Below are positions 23,974 to 32,200 of a stretch of 64,000 nt of DNA, piece by piece. The DNA is taken from contig NZ_CP019980.1 of the NCBI RefSeq assembly GCF_002982115.1, positions 2,550,001-2,614,000 on the forward strand, in the 5' to 3' direction. How positions within the stretch are numbered: the stretch's first letter is position 1; the number at the start of each line of letters is the position of its first letter. The notes under the pieces are model-generated. The model saw only the letters and a list, made by a program, of their open reading frames with translations, was not told the origin of the DNA and searched no databases. The position numbers and the translations under genes are program-made. The stretch is from Lysinibacillus sphaericus (GTDB taxonomy: Bacteria; Bacillota; Bacilli; Bacillales_A; Planococcaceae).

Positions 23974-25233
23974 CTATGCCAAATGACCACCAACTAAGCG
24001 ATCTCGTTTTATAGCTGTACCAGCTTTTGTATAAGAAACGGCTCTTAATATTGAGGTAGCTCCAAACCTGTTACGTATGGCATCCATTGTAGGACCAATT
24101 ATCTGACGTTGCGGCTTACGTTCATCAAATAAATCCAATTGAATGCTATGCTCTTTCTCTAGGTTGGATATTCTGACTGATAATTGTCGTGCTGGCTCTC
24201 CAGCAAAATGTTCATCCAGTAATTCAATACAAGCTTTATACATCACAAGCGTTTCACTTGTCGGCACTGCAATGGTTTTCGAACGATGAAACCCTTTGGT
24301 CATGGCATTATGACTATAGGAAAGACCTAAGCTAATTGTACGGCCAACAAACCCTGCATCACGTGTGCGCTTCATTACGTCTTCACACATTTCTAGAAGC
24401 ACTACCGCAATCTCTTTTCGTGTGTGATAATCCCTCATCAGCATTTGACCCTTACCAAAACTTAATGCTCCGTTTGTTATTAACGGCTCCCCTAATTTAG
24501 ATAGATCTATTCCCCATGCATGGTAGTAGAGTTGATTGCCCATTACCCCAAAGCACTTTTCTAATTCTGCTAAATCTGCATTAGCCAAACCACCCACTGT
24601 TTGTATTCCCATAGCATTTAGATTTGCCTCCATTCGTTTTCCTATGCCCCACATTTCAGATAAAGGTCGAACAGGCCACAGTTTCTTTGGAATATCCTCA
24701 TACGTCCATTTAGCAAAACCTGTTTTCTTTGCTTCAAGGTCTAAAGCTAATTTGGCGATTAACATATTGGGTCCCATACCTACTGCACTAGGTATACTAA
24801 ATTGGTCAAGAATAGCCTTTTGTATTTCCTTGGCCGTCTCTTCGGGTGAACCCCAAAGCTTTTCCGTGCCAGTTAAATCAACAAAACTTTCATCCACACT
24901 ATACACATGTATCGCATCAACAGGTACGTAATTAGCGATCAATTTTGTAATCGTCATCGACATTTGAATAAAGAAACTCATTTTAGGCTCAAATAATCTA
25001 ATGTCAGGATGTTTTGGTATCTCATAACGTCTACTGCCAGTTTTGATTTTATATTTCTCTTTCATTAATGGTGATGCAGCAAGCACTACGCTACCTGGCT
25101 GGTCAAAATTCGCTACTACTGCAACTGGTGTTTTTAAAACATCTAATCCATGTAACATCGCCACGATACTAGCGTAAAAACACTTCATATCGATACACAT
25201 AATAGGTCTATTGGGCATCGCCTCATAATTCAC
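23974..25233 (-). CDS. uvrX: Y-family DNA polymerase, UvrX-like
   Basis: Translesion DNA polymerase of the DinB/UmuC family, 419 residues. The catalytic carboxylates are visible in CIDMKCFYAS (residues 13-22) and VYSVDESFVDLTG. The helix-hairpin-helix region reads EMWGIGKRMEANLNAMGIQT, and the little-finger domain follows. Length fits Bacillus UvrX/YqjW. The start is GTG 25233, overlapping the stop of the upstream small gene by four bases. Likely LexA-controlled through the boxes at 25481-25521. Confidence 0.9.
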   Translation of the reverse strand: MNYEAMPNRPIMCIDMKCFYASIVAMLHGLDVLKTPVAVVANFDQPGSVVLAASPLMKEKYKIKTGSRRYEIPKHPDIRLFEPKMSFFIQMSMTITKLIANYVPVDAIHVYSVDESFVDLTGTEKLWGSPEETAKEIQKAILDQFSIPSAVGMGPNMLIAKLALDLEAKKTGFAKWTYEDIPKKLWPVRPLSEMWGIGKRMEANLNAMGIQTVGGLANADLAELEKCFGVMGNQLYYHAWGIDLSKLGEPLITNGALSFGKGQMLMRDYHTRKEIAVVLLEMCEDVMKRTRDAGFVGRTISLGLSYSHNAMTKGFHRSKTIAVPTSETLVMYKACIELLDEHFAGEPARQLSVRISNLEKEHSIQLDLFDERKPQRQIIGPTMDAIRNRFGATSILRAVSYTKAGTAIKRDRLVGGHLA

Positions 25234-25451
25234 ACGACATCACGCTCTTGTGTTATAACTGGAATAATTGCAAGAACATTGCTGATAATAAAAGTACGCT
25301 TTGCTTGTCGTGTGAAGCAATATGCAGAAAAGCAGTTATTTACAACTTTTATGATTTTCACTTGCCTTTTTGTAATTTCACCGCATTTGGATACATACAT
25401 CATATGAACTGACTGATTGCGTTGCATTGCTTTTATTAACTGTTCTTTCAT
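25230..25451 (-). CDS. Small WYL-like protein leading the UvrX operon
   Basis: 73 residues. The core (QSVHMMYVSKCGEITKRQVK and CFSAYCFTRQAKRTFIISNV) looks like a stand-alone half of a WYL domain: a beta-strand pair with I/V-x-Y-x-S and R-x-F-x-I/L motifs. WYL domains bind ssDNA or nucleotides. It is the first gene behind the SOS-like promoter and overlaps the polymerase gene, so it is probably a small regulator or nucleic-acid-binding helper. Confidence 0.7.
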   Translation of the reverse strand: MKEQLIKAMQRNQSVHMMYVSKCGEITKRQVKIIKVVNNCFSAYCFTRQAKRTFIISNVLAIIPVITQERDVV

Positions 25452-25480
25452 CCAACATCCTTCTCCCCTCGTCCGTAAAA

Positions 25481-25521
25481 AGAACGTTTGTTTGTATTTA
25501 TATTTTACGCACGTACGTTCC
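25481..25521 (-). promoter_or_regulatory. Two LexA (DinR) box candidates
   Basis: AGAAC-GTTT-GTTTG (25481-25494) and CGCAC-GTAC-GTTCC (25508-25521) each match the Bacillus SOS box CGAAC-N4-GTTCG at eight of ten positions. They lie directly in front of the polymerase operon. Confidence 0.6.
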
Positions 25522-25551
25522 TTTTTACAACTGGGAATTTAAAGAAATATT

Positions 25552-25588
25552 AAAAGTGTCAAGCACTATTTGGGTGCCTGACACTTTA
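25552..25588 (-). terminator. Terminator of the Ca2+ ATPase gene, GTGTCAGGCAC-type
   Basis: AGTGTCAAGCAC pairs with GTGCCTGACACT and gives a U-run on the minus strand just after the ATPase stop. The sequence is related to the palindrome at 15917. Confidence 0.75.
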
Positions 25589-25598
25589 TGAAGTTGCC

Positions 25599-28202
25599 TT
25601 ATTTACTTCTGACAAACAATAGTTTAAACCACTGATTAACTAAAAACGGCATAAACGATAAGCTATAAATAAAGCCTAATTGGGCGCCACTTAATGCGGC
25701 CACTTCGAAGATACCCGTAAATGATGGAACAAATAATACGGCATGTAAAGCAACAAAACCGATTAAAAATGCTAACCAAGTATATTTATTCGAAAATACA
25801 CCAATGGCAAAAATCGATTGCTTCGATCTGGAATTAAAGCCATGAATTAATCTCGACAAACATAAAGTAGTAAACGCCATCGTACTAGCTGTTAAAGTAT
25901 CTCCTGTTGACAATCCGATTTCAAAAGCAACAGCTGTAGCAATTGCAATTAATAAACCTTCCAGTATAACTTGCGTCGTAAAAGCTTTATTTAACAATGG
26001 TGTGCGAATATCTCTTGGCTTGTCCTTCATGGTGTTTTTATTATTTGGTTCCAGTCCAATGGCAATGGCCGGCAAACTATCGGTAAGTAGGTTAATAAAT
26101 AATAGATGAACAGGTGCAAATGGAACGGGTAAACCTAATATAGTAGCATATAAAACGACAAAAATTGCCCCTGCATTTCCAGATAACAAAAATAAAATCG
26201 CATTTTTAATGTTCGTATAGATGCTTCGTCCATTCGAGATTGCTTTGACAATCGTTGAAAAATTATCATCTGTTAATATCATAGATGATGCATCTTTCGC
26301 TACTTCAGTACCGGTTATCCCCATTGCTACACCGATATCAGCTTGTTTTAAAGCGGGACCATCATTGACACCATCACCGGTCATCGCAACGACATTGCCC
26401 TTTTCCTGCCACGCTCTCACAATACGAATTTTTTGTTCCGGCGTTACGCGAGCATAAACTGAAACATCTTGAACTTTTTCTTGCAGTTCGCGATCCGTTA
26501 AACCTTCAATTTCAGCTCCTTCAATCGCTTCGGATGGGTCCTGTAAAATCCCGATTTGTTTGGCTATGGCAGTGGCTGTTATTTTATGGTCACCTGTAAT
26601 CATTACAGGTTTAATACCTGCTTTAATACAGCTTTCAACGGCTGCCTTCGATTCCTTTCTAGGTGGGTCCATCATTGCTATTAATCCTACAAAAATTAAA
26701 TCTCTTTCATCAAATACAGTAATTGGACGGCCTTCTCTTACTTCCTTATATGCAATGGCTAATACTCTTAAACCATTCATTGAAAAATCTCGATTCACTT
26801 CTTCGATTTTTTTTCGATGTTCTTGCGTCAGATTAACTAGACCTTGCGACGTATTCATTTTTGACATTTTGAATAGCAGAACGTCTAGTGCTCCCTTAGT
26901 AATCATAATACTTTGCTGATTAATCCGATTAACCGTACTCATAAGCTTCCGATCTGAATCAAAAGGGAGCTCTGCCACCCTTGGACAATGGTCTCTAACA
27001 AGTAATTCATCAAAATCATACTGCTTTCCTAATTTCACAAGGGCAATTTCAGTAGGATCCCCGATTTCCTTATGATCTCTTTCCAACGCATCATTACATA
27101 ATAACGCCTTTAAAATCAGATCTTTCTCAATTGCATTTTTCATATATAGTTGATCGTGTGGAATCACTTTCTGATTAACGTATACATGTTGGACAACCAT
27201 TTTGTTTTCAGTTAAAGTCCCTGTTTTATCTGAACAAATAACCGAAACACTTCCCAAACTTTCAACAGCAAAAAGCTTTCGTATTATAGCATTTTCCTTT
27301 GCCATTTTTTGTGTCCCAAAAGCCAAGACAATTGTGACAATCGAACTTAATGCCTCTGGTATGGCGGCAACTGCCAACGAAACAGCAAACATAAACGATT
27401 CTACTAATTCACGGCCTCGAACCAAATCAATTGTGAAAATAACAACACAAATCATTGTGATGCCTAAAGCTAATTTTTCTCCAAATTGATCTAGACTTAC
27501 TTGTAGAGGCGTTTTCTTTTCTTTTGCAGTATCAAGTAAATTAGCAATTTTCCCAATTTCCGTGTCCATTCCGATAGCTGTCACAATAACAACGCCTCGT
27601 CCATTCGTGACAAAGCTTCCAGTGAAGACCATATTTTTCTTATCCGCAATGGTTACATCTTCCTTAATCGAATCGGCACTTTTTGCGACAGCTAATGATT
27701 CACCTGTCAACGAACTTTCATTAATATGAAGATTATGGCTTTCTAGTAATCTTCCATCAGCATTTATATAATCTCCAGCCTCCAAATATAGAAGATCTCC
27801 CACAACGATATCTTCAGAAGGAATTTCTATTATTTGATTATTACGCATTACTTTCGCTATGGGCGAAGACAGTGCTTTCAAATTACCTAAAGATTTTTCT
27901 GCCTTTACATGTTGAACAGTGCCCAGAACTGCATTTAAAATAATAACAATCAAAATAACAATCGTACTTTCTACTTCACCTAATAGAAATGAAATAAAAG
28001 CCGCTACCATTAAAATAATCACTAATAAATCTTTAAACTGGCCGAAAAAAACGGCAAGTGTACTTACCTTTTTACTTTCCTCTAAAACATTATACCCGTA
28101 AACCTCTTGCCTCTTTTGAACGTCATAATCACTCAATCCCTGATTGGTCACATTCAGTTTATTCATGACTTCAACGGACGACTGCTGATGATACTGTGTC
28201 AT
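25599..28202 (-). CDS. P-type Ca2+-transporting ATPase (SERCA-like)
   Basis: 867-residue cation pump of type PII. The actuator loop SSLTGES (about 165), the transport-site helix VAAIPEAL (about 280), the phosphorylation site CSDKTGTLT (D about 325), MITGDHKIT and the hinge MTGDGVNDGP are all present, with about ten membrane segments. The IPEAL motif and the C-terminal cation-ATPase domain point to Ca2+, as in B. subtilis YloB. ATG 28202 has AAGGAG six bases upstream; a longer frame to 28253 has none. Monocistronic, with its own terminator. Confidence 0.9.
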   Translation of the reverse strand: MTQYHQQSSVEVMNKLNVTNQGLSDYDVQKRQEVYGYNVLEESKKVSTLAVFFGQFKDLLVIILMVAAFISFLLGEVESTIVILIVIILNAVLGTVQHVKAEKSLGNLKALSSPIAKVMRNNQIIEIPSEDIVVGDLLYLEAGDYINADGRLLESHNLHINESSLTGESLAVAKSADSIKEDVTIADKKNMVFTGSFVTNGRGVVIVTAIGMDTEIGKIANLLDTAKEKKTPLQVSLDQFGEKLALGITMICVVIFTIDLVRGRELVESFMFAVSLAVAAIPEALSSIVTIVLAFGTQKMAKENAIIRKLFAVESLGSVSVICSDKTGTLTENKMVVQHVYVNQKVIPHDQLYMKNAIEKDLILKALLCNDALERDHKEIGDPTEIALVKLGKQYDFDELLVRDHCPRVAELPFDSDRKLMSTVNRINQQSIMITKGALDVLLFKMSKMNTSQGLVNLTQEHRKKIEEVNRDFSMNGLRVLAIAYKEVREGRPITVFDERDLIFVGLIAMMDPPRKESKAAVESCIKAGIKPVMITGDHKITATAIAKQIGILQDPSEAIEGAEIEGLTDRELQEKVQDVSVYARVTPEQKIRIVRAWQEKGNVVAMTGDGVNDGPALKQADIGVAMGITGTEVAKDASSMILTDDNFSTIVKAISNGRSIYTNIKNAILFLLSGNAGAIFVVLYATILGLPVPFAPVHLLFINLLTDSLPAIAIGLEPNNKNTMKDKPRDIRTPLLNKAFTTQVILEGLLIAIATAVAFEIGLSTGDTLTASTMAFTTLCLSRLIHGFNSRSKQSIFAIGVFSNKYTWLAFLIGFVALHAVLFVPSFTGIFEVAALSGAQLGFIYSLSFMPFLVNQWFKLLFVRSK

Positions 28203-28557
28203 TTGATTCTCCTTCCAGTGTAAATTATTAATAATAGTTGTGTTATTCAACATAGAGCGGACTATTGCAATAGAAGGAAAACAACTTTATCTTTATTGCA
28301 CAGTCTTTTAGCTATCAAAATGTCGTTTCTATCACTTGGCCCCTTTTGACTTGTATTTTTTCTATTACAAGCCGTGATTTCTGTTACATAATAGTAAAAA
28401 TTATGTGCTCTTTTGCTCTCGACTCCATATTCCTAATAGTAGAACTATAACAATCTATTCCGTGTCCTAATCCAGTATGATAATAATTGATAGAGAGATT
28501 AAATTTTTTGTCCGATTAACAAAGCTAACTTTGCTCTCGCAAATAAAATAACAAGCC

Positions 28558-28589
28558 CCTCTCGACGTTCAGCATCAAGAGGGGCTATG
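28558..28589 (-). terminator. GC-rich hairpin, possible terminator
   Basis: On the minus strand AGCCCCTCTTGATG and the later GAGAGGGGCT form a stem followed by TGTTATTTT. It lies over 350 bases in front of the ATPase start, so it could be the attenuator of a leader transcript or the end of an unseen small RNA. Confidence 0.5.
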
Positions 28590-28747
28590 GGTAAAAAACT
28601 TATCAAGGACTAGATTTCCATAATATGTAGAAAGCTAATTACTAGTGACAGACACCTGTTATTGGCTATTAAAAATGCATCACGTACTTCCATTGATTTC
28701 AAAAGATTTATAATACATAAATATCACAATTATTTAGTAATCTATGG

Positions 28748-28826
28748 TATACTGCTTTCAGTAGCACCATCAAAGGGCACAAACCAATTCGAAGCTGTAG
28801 CGTATTTTATACGATGCAGCTTTTTT
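28748..28826 (+). ncRNA. Possible short terminated RNA upstream of the acetyltransferase
   Basis: A -10-like TATACT (28748-28753) precedes about 40 bases and then a strong terminator: AGCTGTAGCGTA pairs with TACGATGCAGCT (two G-T wobbles) and is followed by TTTTTTATTTT. This would give an RNA of about 70 bases or a leader for the gene at 28973. No -35 is clear and no known riboswitch class fits. Confidence 0.35.
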
Positions 28827-28972
28827 ATTTTAGATTTACTCAATTCCCACTTTACAATATAATGGTTTAACTAGAAAATATTGAATACATACTCATTTAA
28901 ATAACTTTACCAAATGAAAATTCCAAATCATTAAAACAACTTCGCCAAATGACAAGCAAAGGAGAAAATCCA

Positions 28973-29542
28973 ATGAATGTAGAAAAAATCTTTGAAAGCT
29001 TCCCATTATTACATTCTAGCAACCTACAATTTAAACAAATAGAAGAAAGCCATTTAGACATGTTATTCGCTATCTACGATAATGAAAAAGTATTTCAGTA
29101 TTGTGGCATTATCCCGAAACACAATATTCAAACTGTCCAAAAAATGATTAGTCATTTTGAACGTGACTTCACGAAAAGAAATAGAGTGAAATGGGGGATT
29201 TTTTATAAAGATCAACCAGATTCTTTAGTCGGTATAATCGAAGCGATGGATTTTAACCAAAAAGTAAATATGGTAACAATCGGCTACTATTTAGCAGAGG
29301 ACTATTGGAATAAGGGCATTGCAACGGAATCTGTACAAACCATTTGTAAATTTTTATTTGATGAAGCGAACATTAATAGAATTCAAGCAGAGGTTATGCC
29401 GATGAACGATGCGTCAAAAAAAGTGCTTTTAAAAAGTGGCTTTATGAAAGAAGGTTTATTAAGACAAGCTTCTTTCTGGTCTGGTAAAGGTATTGTTGAT
29501 TTGGAAATTTACAGCATTTTGCACAAGGAGTACAATAAATAA
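28973..29542 (+). CDS. GNAT acetyltransferase, RimJ/RimL type
   Basis: 189 residues of the RimJ/RimL-like acetyltransferase group. The acetyl-CoA site appears as LAEDYWNKGIATESVQTICK, followed by NINRIQAEVMPMNDASKKVL and KSGFMKEGLLRQ, a typical order. ATG 28973 has AAAGGAG eight bases upstream; an in-frame ATG at 28949 has none. Acceptor may be a protein N-terminus or a small amine. A good terminator follows. Confidence 0.85.
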   Translation: MNVEKIFESFPLLHSSNLQFKQIEESHLDMLFAIYDNEKVFQYCGIIPKHNIQTVQKMISHFERDFTKRNRVKWGIFYKDQPDSLVGIIEAMDFNQKVNMVTIGYYLAEDYWNKGIATESVQTICKFLFDEANINRIQAEVMPMNDASKKVLLKSGFMKEGLLRQASFWSGKGIVDLEIYSILHKEYNK

Positions 29543-29549
29543 ATTGAAA

Positions 29550-29592
29550 AGGCACGCTAAACAGAACTATTCTATTTAGCGTGCTTTTATTT
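29550..29592 (+). terminator. Terminator of the RimJ/RimL-type gene
   Basis: GCACGCTAAA pairs with TTTAGCGTGC and is followed by TTTTATTTG. Confidence 0.85.
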
Positions 29593-29834
29593 GTTTATCT
29601 TCATACATGTTTGTAGCGTTAAACGGTTCCATAAACCGAATTTACAATCGTTTAATATCTGCTCATCATCACCTACTATTAGTAGTTTAACAAGTCAGGC
29701 TTTGTAATCAACAAGAGGATCATATAAGCTTACCGACATTTGCAAAAGCTATTATTTTCTATTGTATGAATGTAGACATCCTACTCCGTTTTCATTCCTT
29801 TTTTAATCGTCTTTTGATTTCTGATGCATGTAAA

Positions 29835-30017
29835 TCAATATTTATCTTTTAAAGCGTTTCTAAACGCTAAAAATCCCAATATTAGCATTGCTATACTTAG
29901 AGGAGCAAATAAGAGGAAAAACACCTCTTTGCTGACTTTATTAGTAAAGAATAAAATTAGTAAAAGGAGAGTTATTGCAGTAATAAAACTTACATATTTA
30001 TTATATTTGTAAGACAT
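29835..30017 (-). CDS. Small two-pass membrane protein
   Basis: 60 residues from ATG 30017 with GGAAAGGG upstream. Two hydrophobic helices (YVSFITAITLLLLILFF and VFFLLFAPLSIAMLILGFL) joined by a short polar turn, ending in a basic tail. The opposite strand is also open here but lacks a ribosome binding site. No family recognised. Confidence 0.55.
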   Translation of the reverse strand: MSYKYNKYVSFITAITLLLLILFFTNKVSKEVFFLLFAPLSIAMLILGFLAFRNALKDKY

Positions 30018-30152
30018 ATAATGCACCCTTTCCAACTTTTAATTATTTGATTTTTCAGTTATTTAATTCTAGTATATAAATTACGTAGTTTTACATATGA
30101 ACATTTATGAGGTACTTCAGAAACAGATAAAAGTAAGAGAGAGGTGAATTTC

Positions 30153-30245
30153 GTGAAAAGTAAAACTATTTTCTTTATTTTTTTAACATTACTCTTCATT
30201 TTCTGTTTAGGGCTGCTATCATTCTATAGTCTTAGCAATGAATAG
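30153..30245 (+). CDS. 30-residue membrane peptide
   Basis: Very short gene from GTG 30153 with GAGAGGTG six bases upstream. After MKSKT the peptide is a single hydrophobic helix (IFFIFLTLLFIFCLGLLSF) with a polar end. A terminator follows. It could be a small membrane regulator or a type I toxin; no antisense RNA was identified. Confidence 0.5.
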   Translation: MKSKTIFFIFLTLLFIFCLGLLSFYSLSNE

Positions 30246-30307
30246 CAACGTTTATCTATCATCATTTGTATCCAAGCAAACAGCCCAGTCTATAACCACT
30301 TTAATGC

Positions 30308-30359
30308 AATAAAAGTACTCTAAACAGATAGATGTAGCCTTGTTTAAAGTACTTTTATT
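30308..30359. terminator. Bidirectional terminator
   Basis: AATAAAAGTACTCTAAACA and TGTTTAAAGTACTTTTATT form a long AT-rich stem with one mismatch between convergent genes. Confidence 0.75.
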
Positions 30360-30409
30360 GATTAGCTGTATGAATTTTTAAAAACTATCCACAAATCAAA
30401 TCTACAATC

Positions 30410-30808
30410 TTAAGATTTCAATTCTCGCCATTTCCAATATGCTTCATATAGCATATCATGTAGAAATTCCTCATACTCTCGTTCCTCATCTAGACCTCTC
30501 TGTTCTAATTTTAGCCCTAACCACACCGTATTATCTTTTCTAAATTTAGGATCACCAACACCATCTACAATACAGAAAAAGTGAAAAAAGGTTGAAAGCA
30601 TCCGATCGCGAACAATCTTTTCAATGCCACAAATACTATGAAAATCAAATTCATTTGCTTTTAACGCTTTGACTTCTTCAACACTTAATTTAAGCTCATC
30701 CTCTATGCCTATTATCGCGTTTTCTGGATTTCGTAGGCTATCACCCATTTTAGAGTATTCTTCAATTAAATCATGAACCTCCATTAGTAAACACATTTGA
30801 CTATCCAT
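30410..30808 (-). CDS. Hypothetical protein, possible immunity protein
   Basis: 132-residue acidic, helical cytosolic protein (MEVHDLIEEYSKMGDSLRNP; MLYEAYWKWRELKS). No motif recognised. It is the last gene of a minus-strand set that contains a secreted nuclease-type toxin and another small acidic protein, which makes an immunity or accessory role plausible. Confidence 0.55.
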   Translation of the reverse strand: MDSQMCLLMEVHDLIEEYSKMGDSLRNPENAIIGIEDELKLSVEEVKALKANEFDFHSICGIEKIVRDRMLSTFFHFFCIVDGVGDPKFRKDNTVWLGLKLEQRGLDEEREYEEFLHDMLYEAYWKWRELKS

Positions 30809-30885
30809 CTATATCACCACTTTTAAGTTAATTTAGAAAAAAGACCCTCATATATTTATCGCTGAGCCATTTCCTTAGTGGTAGC

Positions 30886-31257
30886 TTATTTACTTACGCC
30901 ATACAGTTTAAAAAGTTCACCTGATTCATATTGTTCAAGAACTATGCTTGCCTCAAAACTGGTCATATTCTGTTCCATCCCTGCAATCTTTTCAAGCATT
31001 TTTACAGCATCAGCTCTACGATAATTCAATACAATTGCATAAATACTGCAAACATATAAGACAAAAGGATTTTCATGTAAAAACAACTCATCTAACACGT
31101 CTGTTGCAAGTTCAGATGATTGCTTTAGTTGCTCCAAAATAGCTAGCAACGCCTTATTTGATTTATTTCCTCTTTTATAATCTCCAGTCATCGGCGTTTC
31201 TTCTGCTATCAAGCAATGATTAATAAACTCTTCAACTAATATTTTTTTATCTTGCAC
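30886..31257 (-). CDS. Probable immunity protein (DUF2019-like helical repeat)
   Basis: 123-residue helical protein. Repeated helices (KALLAILEQLKQSSELATDV; NPFVLYVCSIYAIVLNYRRA; AVKMLEKIAG) look like HEAT-type repeats of the DUF2019-type immunity group. It starts 17 bases after the nuclease-domain toxin gene, the expected place of the cognate immunity gene. Family match is by eye. Confidence 0.65.
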   Translation of the reverse strand: MQDKKILVEEFINHCLIAEETPMTGDYKRGNKSNKALLAILEQLKQSSELATDVLDELFLHENPFVLYVCSIYAIVLNYRRADAVKMLEKIAGMEQNMTSFEASIVLEQYESGELFKLYGVSK

Positions 31258-31274
31258 ATTATCACCTCATATTA

Positions 31275-31649
31275 TTATCGTAGTCTATCCATAATTTTTA
31301 TACCATAATCGTATTGATAATCCCAACTCTTTCCGGCTAACCAATCCCTTACTCGTTTACCTTCTGAATATGGCCGGATAGAATTATAGTATCCTGTAAT
31401 TCTTTGATGATGTTGTATATCTATGGATACGATATTACAAGTATTGTGAATAGATGTTTTACTAAAGCCAGACTTTGCAATTTGTGATTGTTCAACAATA
31501 TGATGCCATTGTCTATTTGTACCAGCATTCCCTAAAAATTTTCTTAAAGAGTCAAAACTATTAAAGCCTCTATGAGATAAGTTTTTAATTGGTATTCCAA
31601 GAACATATCTTGCAGTTGTTCGAATTGCAACTCCTCCAACAACATACAC
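31275..31649 (-). CDS. Nuclease-type C-terminal domain of a secreted polymorphic toxin
   Basis: Toxin domain with an HNH/WHH-like core: QWHHIVEQSQIAKSGF (H49, H50, E53), IHNTCNIVSI and IQHHQRITGYYNS, as in metal-dependent endonuclease toxins. The reading frame starts here at a GTG only by default; it is open back to about 31797 (EEIHKKLAAVVHENN and on), where it meets the end of the upstream secreted protein in another frame. It is therefore most likely the second half of one SAR2788-like gene interrupted by a single-base shift. Confidence 0.7.
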   Translation of the reverse strand: MYVVGGVAIRTTARYVLGIPIKNLSHRGFNSFDSLRKFLGNAGTNRQWHHIVEQSQIAKSGFSKTSIHNTCNIVSIDIQHHQRITGYYNSIRPYSEGKRVRDWLAGKSWDYQYDYGIKIMDRLR

Positions 31650-31788
31650 AAAGACCGGTAATACAGAAGCATTTAATTCAGTTGTGTCAATATTGTAAAC
31701 TTCACCTGTTTCGATGTCTTGTAAACTTGCTTTAAATACATCGTCATTGTTCTCATGTACAACTGCGGCAAGTTTTTTATGAATCTCT

Positions 31789-32181
31789 TCACCTTTTTTC
31801 GTCTATAAAGGTACTAGTTAAGATAATAGTATCGCTTTCTGGATACATATCTAACTCAAATCCAGCTTCGAAATCATTTGTATTCAAATTAAGAGTTACA
31901 ATAATTTGTCCATTTTTAAGGATTTCAATGCCTAAGTCCAAAGATTCAATATCTTCAAGTGTTTCCTTTCCATATAAATTTGTAATTTCTTTTTCTATCT
32001 CTTTCCTTATTTCCTTTTCTGCTTCTTTAATTTCTGTATCAATATCATTTTGAAACTGTTTTTCATCATTATTTTCGTTAGAAAGCTTATTTATAGGAAT
32101 AATCGTACTTGCACCTGCATGCGGGATAGTTACACCGAAAATTAAAAAAATAACCATTAATATAGAGATAATCTTTTTCAT
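31789..32181 (-). CDS. SAR2788-like toxin precursor, N-terminal part (frameshifted)
   Basis: 130 residues. A signal peptide (MKKIISILMVIFLIFGV with AGAS behind it) is followed by a very charged helix (EKQFQNDIDTEIKEAEKEIR and on) and a beta part (GIEILKNGQIIVTLNLNTND). This is the layout of the SAR2788 family of putative toxins, which continue into a C-terminal toxin domain. Here the frame ends at a TGA just after a run of six A; with five A it would run directly into the nuclease domain downstream. RBS AAAGGAG lies upstream. Confidence 0.65.
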   Translation of the reverse strand: MKKIISILMVIFLIFGVTIPHAGASTIIPINKLSNENNDEKQFQNDIDTEIKEAEKEIRKEIEKEITNLYGKETLEDIESLDLGIEILKNGQIIVTLNLNTNDFEAGFELDMYPESDTIILTSTFIDEKR

Positions 32182-32200
32182 AAATAATCTCCTTTCGTTA

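Larger units (their letters stand above)
28254..28972. other. Long intergenic region between divergent genes
   Basis: About 720 bases between the ATPase and a divergent acetyltransferase. It holds a GC-rich hairpin at 28558 and a terminated short plus-strand leader ending at 28826. No yybP-ykoY-type aptamer sequence was found despite the cation pump. GTGACAGACACC near 28646 resembles half of the GTGTCAGGCAC palindrome. Confidence 0.45.

Noticed and set aside
28254..28740. A yybP-ykoY (manganese) riboswitch in front of the P-type ATPase
   Set aside because: I looked for the conserved GGGGAGUAG-type core on the minus strand and did not find it.
31780..31805. Programmed -1 ribosomal frameshift at the A6 run of the toxin gene
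   Set aside because: The required shift is +1 (or -2), not -1, and no heptamer of the A-AAA-AAG type is in register.
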